Assembly (NCBI GenBank): GCA_945868435.1
Contig: CAMBLG010000009.1
Span: 16,713-80,712, forward strand
DNA: 64,000 nucleotides
DNA from: an uncultured Lachnospiraceae bacterium
GTDB taxonomy: Bacteria > Bacillota > Clostridia > Lachnospirales > Lachnospiraceae
Direction: 5' to 3'
Part shown: in pieces, positions 44,730 through 53,201 of the stretch
Layout of the letters: every line of letters begins with the position of its first letter
Position numbering within the stretch: the first letter of the stretch is position 1
Position numbers and translations under genes: made by a program
Notes under the pieces: model-generated
What the model saw: only the letters and a program-made list of their open reading frames with translations
What the model was told of the DNA's origin: nothing
Databases searched by the model: none

Positions 44730-47700
44730 ATGGCAAAGGCATTTAAGGATGCCTTTCCGACTCTTCAGTTGGATGAGGAGCTGGAAAGCTTATTAGATAC
44801 AACAGAAGTAACCAAAATCAGCGCGAATCATGACCGGAGTCAGATTCGCGTCTATTTGCATGCAACAAGACTCATTTTCAAAAATAATATCTGGAAGATC
44901 GAGGATGCAATCCGCACACAGATTTTCCGGAATCAGGATGTGACGGTGAAGGTCATCGAATCCTTTCAGTTGTCAGAGCAGTATACGCCGGAGTCTCTTA
45001 TGGACGTATACAAGGACAGTATTTTAGAGGAGTTGAATGCCTACAGTGTGCTGGAGTACAATCTTCTCCGCACCGCTGCGATGGAATTTGACCAGCCACA
45101 CCATATGATTCTAACTCTGGACGAGACGATTATCGCCAAGACCCGGACAGAGGAAATCTTAGAATTCCTTGAGAAAGTCATCTGTGAGCGCTGTGGCATG
45201 AATCTGGTGATTCAGCCGGTGTACCGTCAGCCGGAGGAGAGCAAGTACCGCAAGAATTCTGAGAAACAGATTGCACAGGAGGTACAGAGCATCCTTGAGC
45301 GCACGCGGTTTGCAATTCGCGGAGATGAGGGTGAGCCGTTGCATCAGCCCGAGAATGAGCAGGTTCCACAAGATGTTGTGGCAATATCCGACAAAAAATC
45401 TACAGTTCGTGTAGATGAAAATAATGCAAAAGTACCAAAAGATGAAGGAAATAATGCAAAGAAGAAACCAGCCTTTGAGAAGAAGGGAGAATTCCGTCGC
45501 AAATTTGAGTCTGAGAACAGTAAGAAATCCTCAAACCCGGATGTGATATACGGCAGGGACTTTGAAGAGGAGACCATGGAGATCGAAAAGATTGATGGCC
45601 CTATCGGCGAGGTTGTGATTCACGGTCAGATTCTGTCTGTGGATACCAGAGAGATCCGAAACGAGAAGACCATCGTGATTTTTTCCATGACGGACTTTAC
45701 GGATACCATCATACTGAAGCTGTTTGCAAAAAATGACGATGTGCCGGAGCTTATGAAGGATATTGCCAAGGGCAAATTCATCAAGGTAAAGGGTGTGGCG
45801 ACCATTGACAAGTTTGACAGTGAGCTCACCATCGGTTCCATTGTGGGAATCAAGAAGAGTTCGGATTTTACGGTTTCCCGTATGGACAACAGTGCGGAGA
45901 AGCGTGTGGAATTGCACTGTCACACGAAAATGAGTGATATGGATGGTGTTTCCGATGTCAAGGATATTGTAAAACGCGCCATGAAATGGGGGCACAAGGC
46001 CATTGCCATTACAGACCACGGGGACGTGCAGGCGTTCCCGGACGCCAATCATGTGGTGGAGGGCAATTCGGACTTCAAGGTAATCTACGGGGTAGAGGCA
46101 TATCTGGTGGATGATCTGAAGGGAATTGTGACTGACAGTCAGAACCAGTCATTGGATGCAGATTACGTGGTGTTTGACCTGGAGACCACAGGTTTTAGCC
46201 CGGAGACCAATCGTATTATTGAGATTGGTGCAGTGAAGGTGCAGGGGGGCGTCATTGTCGATAAATTCTCGACCTTTGTCAATCCCAAAGTGCCGATTCC
46301 ATTCCGAATCGAGCAGCTGACCACCATCAATGATTCCATGGTGATCGATGCGCCGGATATCGAGACAATACTTCCGGAATTTATGCAGTTCTGTGAGGGC
46401 TGCGTCATGGTGGCACACAATGCCGATTTTGATATGAGCTTTATCAAGAAGAACTGTAAAAGGCAGGGAATGGATTACAAGCCTACAATTATCGATACCG
46501 TTTCATTGGCGAGAGTATTGCTGCCGAATCTGAACCGGTTCAAGCTGGATACGGTGGCAAAGGCGTTGAACGTCGTGCTGGATACCCATCACCGGGCAGT
46601 GGATGATGCGGGATGTACGGCAGAAATCTTTGTGAAGTTCATTGAGATGTTGAAGGAGAGAGGGATTGAGACGCTGGATCAGGTCAATAGCCTGGGAAGC
46701 TCTTCTGTGGAGAATGTGCGCAAGGCCAATACCTATCACGCAATCATTCTTGCCACCTGTGATCAGGGCAGGACGAATCTGTACCGTCTGATCTCCCTGT
46801 CGCATATTAAGTACTATAATAAAAGACCCCGTATTCCAAAGAGTGAGTTCTTAAAGTATCGGGACGGCCTGATCATCGGTTCAGCCTGTGAAGCGGGAGA
46901 ATTGTACCGTGCGATCTTAAACGGAAGACCGGAGGAAGAAATTGCAAGGCTTGTGGATTTCTATGATTATCTGGAGATACAGCCTCTCGGGAACAATGCG
47001 TTCCTTGTGCGGGATGAGGACTCTCCGATTGCGACGGAGGAGGATTTGATTGACATCAACAAGCGGATCGTGCGGCTTGGCGAGCAGTTCCATAAGCCGG
47101 TTGTGGCCACCTGCGATGTGCATTTTCTGGATCCGGAGGATGAGATCTACCGCAGGATCATTATGGCGGGGCAGGGCTTTAAGGATGCGGACGATCAGGC
47201 ACCGCTGTATCTTCGCACCACAGAGGAAATGCTGGAGGAATTTGCGTATCTGGGAAGCGCGAAGGCGGAGGAGGTTGTCATCACGAATCCAAACCGCATA
47301 GCGGACATGTGTGAACGCATTTCACCGGTTCGCCCGGACAAGTGTCCGCCGGTCATTGAGAATTCCGACCAGATGCTTCGCGATATCTGTTACAATAAAG
47401 CTCACCGTATGTACGGAGATCCCCTGCCGGAGATCGTGCAGGAGCGCCTGGACCGTGAGCTGAATTCCATCATATCCAACGGGTATGCCGTGATGTACAT
47501 TATTGCCCAGAAGCTGGTGTGGAAGTCCAATGAGGACGGCTATCTGGTGGGCTCCCGTGGTTCTGTCGGAAGTTCCTTTGTGGCTACCATGTCCGGTGTC
47601 ACAGAGGTTAATCCACTGCGTCCGCATTACCTGTGTAAGTATTGTAAATACAGTGATTTTGACTCGGATGAAGTGAAAGCCTTTGCGGGCAGAGGCGGCT

Positions 47701-49259
47701 GTGATATGCCGGACAAGATCTGCCCGAAGTGTGGAAAACCGCTCTCCAAGGAGGGCTTTGATATTCCGTTTGAGACCTTCCTCGGTTTTAAGGGAAACAA
47801 GGAGCCGGATATTGATTTGAATTTCTCCGGCGAATATCAGAGTAAAGCGCATAAGTATACGGAGGTAATCTTTGGCGAGGGGCAGACCTACAAGGCGGGA
47901 ACCATCGGTACGCTTGCGGACAAGACAGCCTTTGGCTACGTAAAGAACTATTATGAGGAGCGTGGTGTCCGCAAGCGGAACTGTGAGATTGACCGTATCG
48001 TTTTGGGCTGTGTCGGTGTGCGAAGAACCACAGGCCAGCATCCGGGTGGAATCGTCGTTCTCCCAATGGGAGAGGAAATCAACACCTTTACGCCTACCCA
48101 GCACCCGGCCAATGATATGACTTCGGATATCATAACCACACACTTTGATTACCATTCTATCGACCACAACCTGCTGAAACTGGATATTCTCGGACACGAC
48201 GATCCGACTATGATCCGAATGCTGCAGGATCTGACAGGCGTTGACCCGACACAGATTCCGCTGGACGATCAGGCGGTCATGTCACTGTTTCAGAATACCT
48301 CTGCCCTCGGCATTACGCCGGAGGATATTGACGGCTGCCAGCTGGGAGCTCTGGGTATTCCGGAATTTGGAACAGACTTTGCCATGGGCATGCTGATCGA
48401 TACACAGCCGAAGGAATTTTCTGACCTGATTCGTATTGCGGGGCTTTCCCACGGAACGGATGTGTGGCTGGGAAATGCCCAGGAGCTGATCAAGTCCGGG
48501 CAGGCAACAATTTCTACGGCAATCTGTACGCGAGATGATATCATGACGTATCTGATCGGTATGGGGCTGGATTCAGAGGAGTCCTTCAAGATCATGGAGG
48601 CCGTGCGAAAAGGCACGGTTGCCAAGCATAAATGTGACAAGTGGGAAGAGTGGAAGAAGGATATGTTGGATCACGGGGTGCCGGACTGGTACATCTGGTC
48701 CTGCGAGAAGATCCAGTACATGTTCCCGAAAGCGCATGCAGCTGCCTACGTTATGATGGCGTGGCGTATTGCTTACTGCAAGGTATTTTATCCGTTGGCC
48801 TACTATGCCGCGTACTTTTCCATCCGTGCCACAGGCTTCAGTTATGAGCTGATGTGTCAGGGAAAGGATAAGCTGGAAAGCTACATGAAGGATTATAAAA
48901 AGAGAAAAGATACCCTGTCCAAAAAGGAACAGGATACCTTTAAAGATATGCGTATCGTGCAGGAAATGTATGCAAGAGGCTTTGAGTTTCTGCCAATCGA
49001 CATCTATTCCTCAGCACCGCATCGGTTTCAGATTGTGGATGGCAAGCTGCTGCCTGCGCTGAATACAATCGAAGGTCTGGGAGATAACGCGGCAGTTGCC
49101 ATCTCAGAAGCGGCAAAGAATGGCCCGTTTCTGTCAAAGGACGATTTCCGCGACCGGACCAAGGTGTCTAAGACTACCATCGAGCTTATGAGCGATCTTG
49201 GATTGTTTGGGGACATCCCGGAATCCAATCAGCTGTCTCTGTTTGATTTTGGCGCATAA
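44730..49259 (+). CDS. polC: DNA polymerase III alpha subunit, Gram-positive type (PolC)
   Basis: Main replicative polymerase with built-in proofreading. 1509 residues. N-terminal domains and OB fold (about 285-385), PHP domain split by the exonuclease (HCHTKMSDMDGVSDVKDIV at about 393; AITDHGDVQAF), DEDDh exonuclease (YVVFDLETTGFSPETNRIIE, about 479-640), zinc-binding CKYCKYSDF...CPKCGKP, polymerase catalytic aspartates in KEPDIDLNFSGEYQ at about 1027. No terminator is evident; the next gene is convergent, 20 bases away. Confidence 0.98.
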   Translation: MAKAFKDAFPTLQLDEELESLLDTTEVTKISANHDRSQIRVYLHATRLIFKNNIWKIEDAIRTQIFRNQDVTVKVIESFQLSEQYTPESLMDVYKDSILEELNAYSVLEYNLLRTAAMEFDQPHHMILTLDETIIAKTRTEEILEFLEKVICERCGMNLVIQPVYRQPEESKYRKNSEKQIAQEVQSILERTRFAIRGDEGEPLHQPENEQVPQDVVAISDKKSTVRVDENNAKVPKDEGNNAKKKPAFEKKGEFRRKFESENSKKSSNPDVIYGRDFEEETMEIEKIDGPIGEVVIHGQILSVDTREIRNEKTIVIFSMTDFTDTIILKLFAKNDDVPELMKDIAKGKFIKVKGVATIDKFDSELTIGSIVGIKKSSDFTVSRMDNSAEKRVELHCHTKMSDMDGVSDVKDIVKRAMKWGHKAIAITDHGDVQAFPDANHVVEGNSDFKVIYGVEAYLVDDLKGIVTDSQNQSLDADYVVFDLETTGFSPETNRIIEIGAVKVQGGVIVDKFSTFVNPKVPIPFRIEQLTTINDSMVIDAPDIETILPEFMQFCEGCVMVAHNADFDMSFIKKNCKRQGMDYKPTIIDTVSLARVLLPNLNRFKLDTVAKALNVVLDTHHRAVDDAGCTAEIFVKFIEMLKERGIETLDQVNSLGSSSVENVRKANTYHAIILATCDQGRTNLYRLISLSHIKYYNKRPRIPKSEFLKYRDGLIIGSACEAGELYRAILNGRPEEEIARLVDFYDYLEIQPLGNNAFLVRDEDSPIATEEDLIDINKRIVRLGEQFHKPVVATCDVHFLDPEDEIYRRIIMAGQGFKDADDQAPLYLRTTEEMLEEFAYLGSAKAEEVVITNPNRIADMCERISPVRPDKCPPVIENSDQMLRDICYNKAHRMYGDPLPEIVQERLDRELNSIISNGYAVMYIIAQKLVWKSNEDGYLVGSRGSVGSSFVATMSGVTEVNPLRPHYLCKYCKYSDFDSDEVKAFAGRGGCDMPDKICPKCGKPLSKEGFDIPFETFLGFKGNKEPDIDLNFSGEYQSKAHKYTEVIFGEGQTYKAGTIGTLADKTAFGYVKNYYEERGVRKRNCEIDRIVLGCVGVRRTTGQHPGGIVVLPMGEEINTFTPTQHPANDMTSDIITTHFDYHSIDHNLLKLDILGHDDPTMIRMLQDLTGVDPTQIPLDDQAVMSLFQNTSALGITPEDIDGCQLGALGIPEFGTDFAMGMLIDTQPKEFSDLIRIAGLSHGTDVWLGNAQELIKSGQATISTAICTRDDIMTYLIGMGLDSEESFKIMEAVRKGTVAKHKCDKWEEWKKDMLDHGVPDWYIWSCEKIQYMFPKAHAAAYVMMAWRIAYCKVFYPLAYYAAYFSIRATGFSYELMCQGKDKLESYMKDYKKRKDTLSKKEQDTFKDMRIVQEMYARGFEFLPIDIYSSAPHRFQIVDGKLLPALNTIEGLGDNAAVAISEAAKNGPFLSKDDFRDRTKVSKTTIELMSDLGLFGDIPESNQLSLFDFGA

Positions 49260-49279
49260 ACATAAATACAATGCGTGTT

Positions 49280-50299
49280 CTAGTCCTCCGCAATAACACC
49301 GGGATGAAAGAGCGTAAGCTCTCCCGGGTTGGCGGTGGGAGTGCAGTACACCTGGTTCGTGTGGTAGTCGGTAGCGTAGATGTAGTAGGAGGTGACATGG
49401 ATATTGGAAAAGTCACCGCCAATCAGTTCCCGAAAGCCGGTTCCATCGTTTTTAATCATGCACAGCCCGGAGCCGTCCGGGGAGTAGCGCTGATAATAGA
49501 TATAGCTGCCGTACACATTGTAGAGATCTATGCTGTCCGTGGTCAGTGTGTTTGGATTCCCGAACCGGATATTGGTGTGTACCAGCGCATTGTTTTTATT
49601 CACGTCCATATAGTAGACATTATCGTCACTGGTAACAATAGGTTTGTAGCACTGGCAGTCGTATACCATGGTGGACGAATTGGAAACCGTATCATACTCG
49701 TAGAGCCGTCCGTCGCCGGTCCCGTCATAGTAAAAATACTGTCCCAAAGCACTGCAGGTAAACATGTAATCGTCGCTTACCTTCTCCTTGTCTTTTCCGT
49801 CAATTCCAATTCTGTAAAGCGTTGTGGCATCTTCGCTGTCATAGTGGAGATAGTAGATATAGTTGCCGATCAGAGTCGCATAAATGCAGGGATCCTCATC
49901 GAGAATCACAACCTTGCCGCCGTCTCTTGGAATCCGGCAGAGACTGTTGTTGTTGAAGGCAAAAACCGCTAAATTCTCATCCTGTTGTCCGTTGCGGCGG
50001 ACATAGTATACATAGTGACTGTCGGCATTGATGAACATGGCGGTATCGTTGGAAAGCTTCTGCAGATTGCTCCCGTTCAAATCCATGGAATAAAGCCGGT
50101 TTTTATCATCCGGGTTGGAGAAAAAAACCTTTCCGCTGGATTCGCAGAACAGACCTCCGTTGTACAGATTGCCGGCAGAGTTGCCGTTGACAAAGGTCTC
50201 GTTGTAGAGAACCCGGTTGTCCATATAGCGCCAGACGGAAATTCCGACGATGGCGCCGATAACAAGAACGCAAAGAAAAGCCACAATCCCTTTTTTCAT
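49280..50299 (-). CDS. Secreted or membrane-anchored DUF5050-like beta-propeller protein
   Basis: 339 residues. N-terminal signal or anchor (KKGIVAFLCVLVIGAIVGIS), then repeated strands of the form YVYYVRRNG, YIYYLHYDS, FYYDGTGDGRLYEYD and IYYQRYSPDG, as in DUF5050/TolB-like propellers that occur in clostridial surface proteins. ATG at 50299 is preceded on the minus strand by AAGGGGAA; in-frame codons to 50458 run through the promoter. Transcribed divergently from pheA and convergently with polC. No enzymatic residues recognised; a binding role outside the membrane is likely. Confidence 0.78.
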   Translation of the reverse strand: MKKGIVAFLCVLVIGAIVGISVWRYMDNRVLYNETFVNGNSAGNLYNGGLFCESSGKVFFSNPDDKNRLYSMDLNGSNLQKLSNDTAMFINADSHYVYYVRRNGQQDENLAVFAFNNNSLCRIPRDGGKVVILDEDPCIYATLIGNYIYYLHYDSEDATTLYRIGIDGKDKEKVSDDYMFTCSALGQYFYYDGTGDGRLYEYDTVSNSSTMVYDCQCYKPIVTSDDNVYYMDVNKNNALVHTNIRFGNPNTLTTDSIDLYNVYGSYIYYQRYSPDGSGLCMIKNDGTGFRELIGGDFSNIHVTSYYIYATDYHTNQVYCTPTANPGELTLFHPGVIAED

Positions 50300-50351
50300 A
50301 TGAAATTCCCCTTGTAAATCTGATGTAAAGTTATGAATCGCTTCCAGTAAA

Positions 50352-50380
50352 ATTATACATTTTGCCGAATAATCTTGCAA
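50352..50380 (-). promoter_or_regulatory. Promoter of the DUF5050-like gene
   Basis: On the minus strand TTGCAA (50380-50375), 17-base spacer, TATAAT (50357-50352), about 50 bases upstream of the start. Confidence 0.75.
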
Positions 50381-50394
50381 GGCATACTTGCCTT
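50379..50394. promoter_or_regulatory. Palindrome between divergent promoters (candidate operator)
   Basis: AAGGCA-TACT-TGCCTT, perfect 6-bp arms. It overlaps the -35 boxes of both divergent promoters, so a protein bound here could control both genes. No regulator is identified. Confidence 0.45.
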
Positions 50395-50416
50395 TTCTTC
50401 GGAACTGTAATATGAT
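50388..50416 (+). promoter_or_regulatory. Promoter of pheA
   Basis: TTGCCT (50388-50393), 17-base spacer, TATGAT (50411-50416), about 40 bases before the pheA ATG. No leader peptide or T-box is visible in the short leader. Confidence 0.65.
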
Positions 50417-50456
50417 TTTAGCATAGAAAAACATAAGTGAGCGGAGTTGTAGCAAC

Positions 50457-51587
50457 ATGAGAGATTTGTTAGAAATACGTGACGAGATAGACGGGATAGA
50501 CCGTGAAATTGTCGAGCTTTACGAGAAGCGGATGCAGCTTGCGGCAGACGTGGCAGAATACAAGATCAGTACGGGAAAGCCGGTGTTTGACAAGGAGCGG
50601 GAGATTTCGAAGCTGGATACTCTGGGGAATCTTGCATCCTGCGATTTTACCAGACACGGAGTCCGGGAGCTTTTTGAACAGATTATGTCCATGAGCCGCA
50701 AAAAACAGTATCAGCTTTTGACCGAACACGGAATTGTGGATGAACCGGAATTTATGCCGGTGGACACAATTGAGAGCCGGGATGCCAGAATTGTATTCCA
50801 GGGACTTGAGGGGGCATACAGCCAGCAGGCGATGGAGAGCTTCTTTGGAGAGAACTGTGACAATTTTCATGTTGAGACATGGAAGGATGCGATGGAGGCC
50901 ATTCAGAACGGTACAGCCGATTATGCAGTCCTGCCAATCGAGAATTCTTCAGCCGGGATTGTTTCGGAAAACTACGATCTTTTGGTGGAATACGATAATT
51001 ATATTGTGGGAGAGCAGATTATCCGTATTGATCACGCACTGCTGGGACTTCCGGAGGCGCAGGAAGGTGATATCACTGCGGTCTATTCTCACAAACAGTC
51101 CCTGATGCAGTGCAGCGATTTTCTGGAGCAGCACAGGGAGTGGGAGCGCGTCAGCCTCAGCAACAATGCCGTTGCGGCGAAAAAGGTCATGGAGGATGCA
51201 GATAAGACACAGGCTGCCATTGCAAGTGCCAAGAATGCAGAGATTTACGGTTTGAAGGTGCTGCGCAACTCCATTCAGAACAACAAGAATAATTCCACAA
51301 GATTTATTGTTGTGGCGGGAAAGAAGATCTATACTGCTTCCGCAAACAGGATCAGTATCTGTTTTGAGGTGAGTCATGAGAGCGGCGCACTTTACCAGGC
51401 GCTTTCCCATTTTATTTACAATGGAATCAACATGACGAATATCCAGTCCCGTCCGATTCAGGGGCGCAACTGGGAGTATCGTTTCTTTATTGATTTTGAG
51501 GGCAAATTCACGGACACTGCAGTGCAGAATGCGCTTCGAGGGCTGAAGGAGGAAACGATTTATTTCAAGATTCTCGGCACGTATTAA
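50457..51587 (+). CDS. pheA: Bifunctional chorismate mutase/prephenate dehydratase
   Basis: Converts chorismate to phenylpyruvate for phenylalanine. 376 residues. AroQ mutase domain (about 1-85: DEIDGIDREIVELYEKRMQL), prephenate dehydratase (about 105-285: VFQGLEGAYSQQAMESFFG, VLPIENSSAGIVSENYDLL, NNKNNSTRFIVV) and C-terminal ACT domain (about 297-375: ICFEVSHESGALYQAL, IQSRPI). The ESRP-like phenylalanine-binding motif is present as QSRPI, so feedback inhibition is likely. Confidence 0.95.
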   Translation: MRDLLEIRDEIDGIDREIVELYEKRMQLAADVAEYKISTGKPVFDKEREISKLDTLGNLASCDFTRHGVRELFEQIMSMSRKKQYQLLTEHGIVDEPEFMPVDTIESRDARIVFQGLEGAYSQQAMESFFGENCDNFHVETWKDAMEAIQNGTADYAVLPIENSSAGIVSENYDLLVEYDNYIVGEQIIRIDHALLGLPEAQEGDITAVYSHKQSLMQCSDFLEQHREWERVSLSNNAVAAKKVMEDADKTQAAIASAKNAEIYGLKVLRNSIQNNKNNSTRFIVVAGKKIYTASANRISICFEVSHESGALYQALSHFIYNGINMTNIQSRPIQGRNWEYRFFIDFEGKFTDTAVQNALRGLKEETIYFKILGTY

Positions 51588-51620
51588 TGCCATGAATCGC
51601 TAGAAAAAGGGGGAATACAT

Positions 51621-53165
51621 ATGGCAATACATTCTTATGCTGCGATATATATAGGAACCTATGATGTGAGTCTGAAGGTGTTTGAATTTTCCGAGAGGAA
51701 GAGACCAAGAGAAGTGGATCATATCCGGTCCCGTCTGGACCTGGGACGGGAAGCCTTCGGAAAGGGAAGCATCGGGTATGAACTGGTGGATGCCCTGTGT
51801 GACACACTGGCGCAGTTTAAGCAGATCATGCTGGGGTATCGGGTGGAACACTATGAGGTGTATGCCTCCGCGGTGTTAAGAGGCCTTTCCAATGAACTGT
51901 TCATTTTAAATCAGATTTTCATTCGTACCGGTCTGTCCGTAAAGGTACTTAGCAATTCGGAGCACCGGTTTATCAGTTATAAGGCAGTAGCAGGCAGGGA
52001 TTCCTTTGAGAAGATGATCCAGACCAGCGCGGCGGTGGTGGATGTAGGCGGTGCCAGCATGCAGATCACCATTTTCCGGGAGGGCAGGCTGATTACAACC
52101 CAGCACATTGAGGCGGGAACGCTGCGAATCCGGAATCTCCTTGGCGACAGAGGACACTCGCTGAAGCTGTACGAGACCCAGATCGAAGAGTACATGAATA
52201 AGAAGCTGGATCCGTTCCGGGCTATGTACATGACAGGGCCGGTGGATTACGTGATCCTGATCAGTGATTATGGGACGGAACTGATCCGCAAGATCGAGAA
52301 GAACGGTGCGGATGAGAAGCTGGTGAAGTCCGAGAAATTTATCCGATTTATCGATAAGTTACAGAAGAAGACCCTGGAAGAAATCACAAGTGAATTGAAT
52401 CTGCCGAATGACAGAGAACCGCTGATCGTTCCATCCATTATCCTGTTTAAGACGCTGGTCGAGAATATCGCACCCAAGGAGGTATGGGTGCCGGGATTCG
52501 GCATTCAGGACGGTATGGCTTTTGATTACGCATATCGCAATAAGCTGCTTAAGATGGCGCATGATTTTGACGCGGATGTCATATCTGCCGCCGAATTCCT
52601 GTCTGAGCATTACAACAGTTACTCGCCGCATATTGAAGCCTTAAGAACCCTGTCCACCAAGATTTACGATACCTTGAATAAGATTCATGGGCTTGGCAAA
52701 AGGCAGCGTCTGCTTCTGGAGACAGCGACCATCCTTCACGACTGTGGAAAGTATGTGTCCCTGGCGGATGGCCCGGACAGCGCGTATCAGATCATCATGT
52801 CTTCCGAGATTATCGGACTGACCCATCTGGAACGGGAAATCGTGGCAATGACGGTGCTTTATAATACAAGACCTCTGGATCCGTATGAGGATGTGTCGGA
52901 AAAGCTGGATCAGGACAGCTATCTGATCGTGGCAAAGCTGTCGGCCATCCTTCGTGTGGCCAATGCGCTGGATCAGAGCCACAGACAGAAATTTAAGAAT
53001 ATCCGCATCGCGGTCAAGAATCGTGAACTTGTTATTACGGTGGAGGCTTTTGAGGATATTTCACTGGAGCAGGCATTGTTCGAAAATAAGACGGCCTATT
53101 TTGAAAGCATATACAGTATGAAGCCGATTCTTCGACAGAAGAGAGTGTTTCTCCGCGAAATGTAG
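51621..53165 (+). CDS. ppx: Ppx/GppA exopolyphosphatase with HD domain
   Basis: Acts on polyphosphate or pppGpp. 514 residues. ASKHA nucleotide-binding halves at the N-terminus (AAIYIGTYDVSLKVFEF; AAVVDVGGASMQITIFREGR; phosphate loop residues) and a C-terminal HD-like domain with TATILHDCGKYVSLADG at about 370. The first phosphate loop reads IGTYDVS, differing from the more usual DxGSNS, so activity may differ from the enterobacterial enzyme. It lies next to ppk. AAAAAGGGGGAAT precedes the ATG. Confidence 0.88.
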   Translation: MAIHSYAAIYIGTYDVSLKVFEFSERKRPREVDHIRSRLDLGREAFGKGSIGYELVDALCDTLAQFKQIMLGYRVEHYEVYASAVLRGLSNELFILNQIFIRTGLSVKVLSNSEHRFISYKAVAGRDSFEKMIQTSAAVVDVGGASMQITIFREGRLITTQHIEAGTLRIRNLLGDRGHSLKLYETQIEEYMNKKLDPFRAMYMTGPVDYVILISDYGTELIRKIEKNGADEKLVKSEKFIRFIDKLQKKTLEEITSELNLPNDREPLIVPSIILFKTLVENIAPKEVWVPGFGIQDGMAFDYAYRNKLLKMAHDFDADVISAAEFLSEHYNSYSPHIEALRTLSTKIYDTLNKIHGLGKRQRLLLETATILHDCGKYVSLADGPDSAYQIIMSSEIIGLTHLEREIVAMTVLYNTRPLDPYEDVSEKLDQDSYLIVAKLSAILRVANALDQSHRQKFKNIRIAVKNRELVITVEAFEDISLEQALFENKTAYFESIYSMKPILRQKRVFLREM

Positions 53166-53201
53166 CAAAGCGTGCAACACAGATAGATAATGGAGGAGCG
53201 T

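Noticed and set aside
47322..48197. Long minus-strand open frame opposite polC (291 codons)
   Set aside because: It lies wholly in polC, which has all its motifs in the plus frame; the composition of the antisense product is that of a shadow, with no ribosome site or neighbour on that strand.
49300..49340. GC-rich hairpin near the 3' end of the DUF5050-like gene, facing polC
   Set aside because: Stem parts CCGGG/CCCGG and AGAGC/GCTCT exist but lie in coding sequence and no T run follows on either strand, so a bidirectional terminator is not supported.
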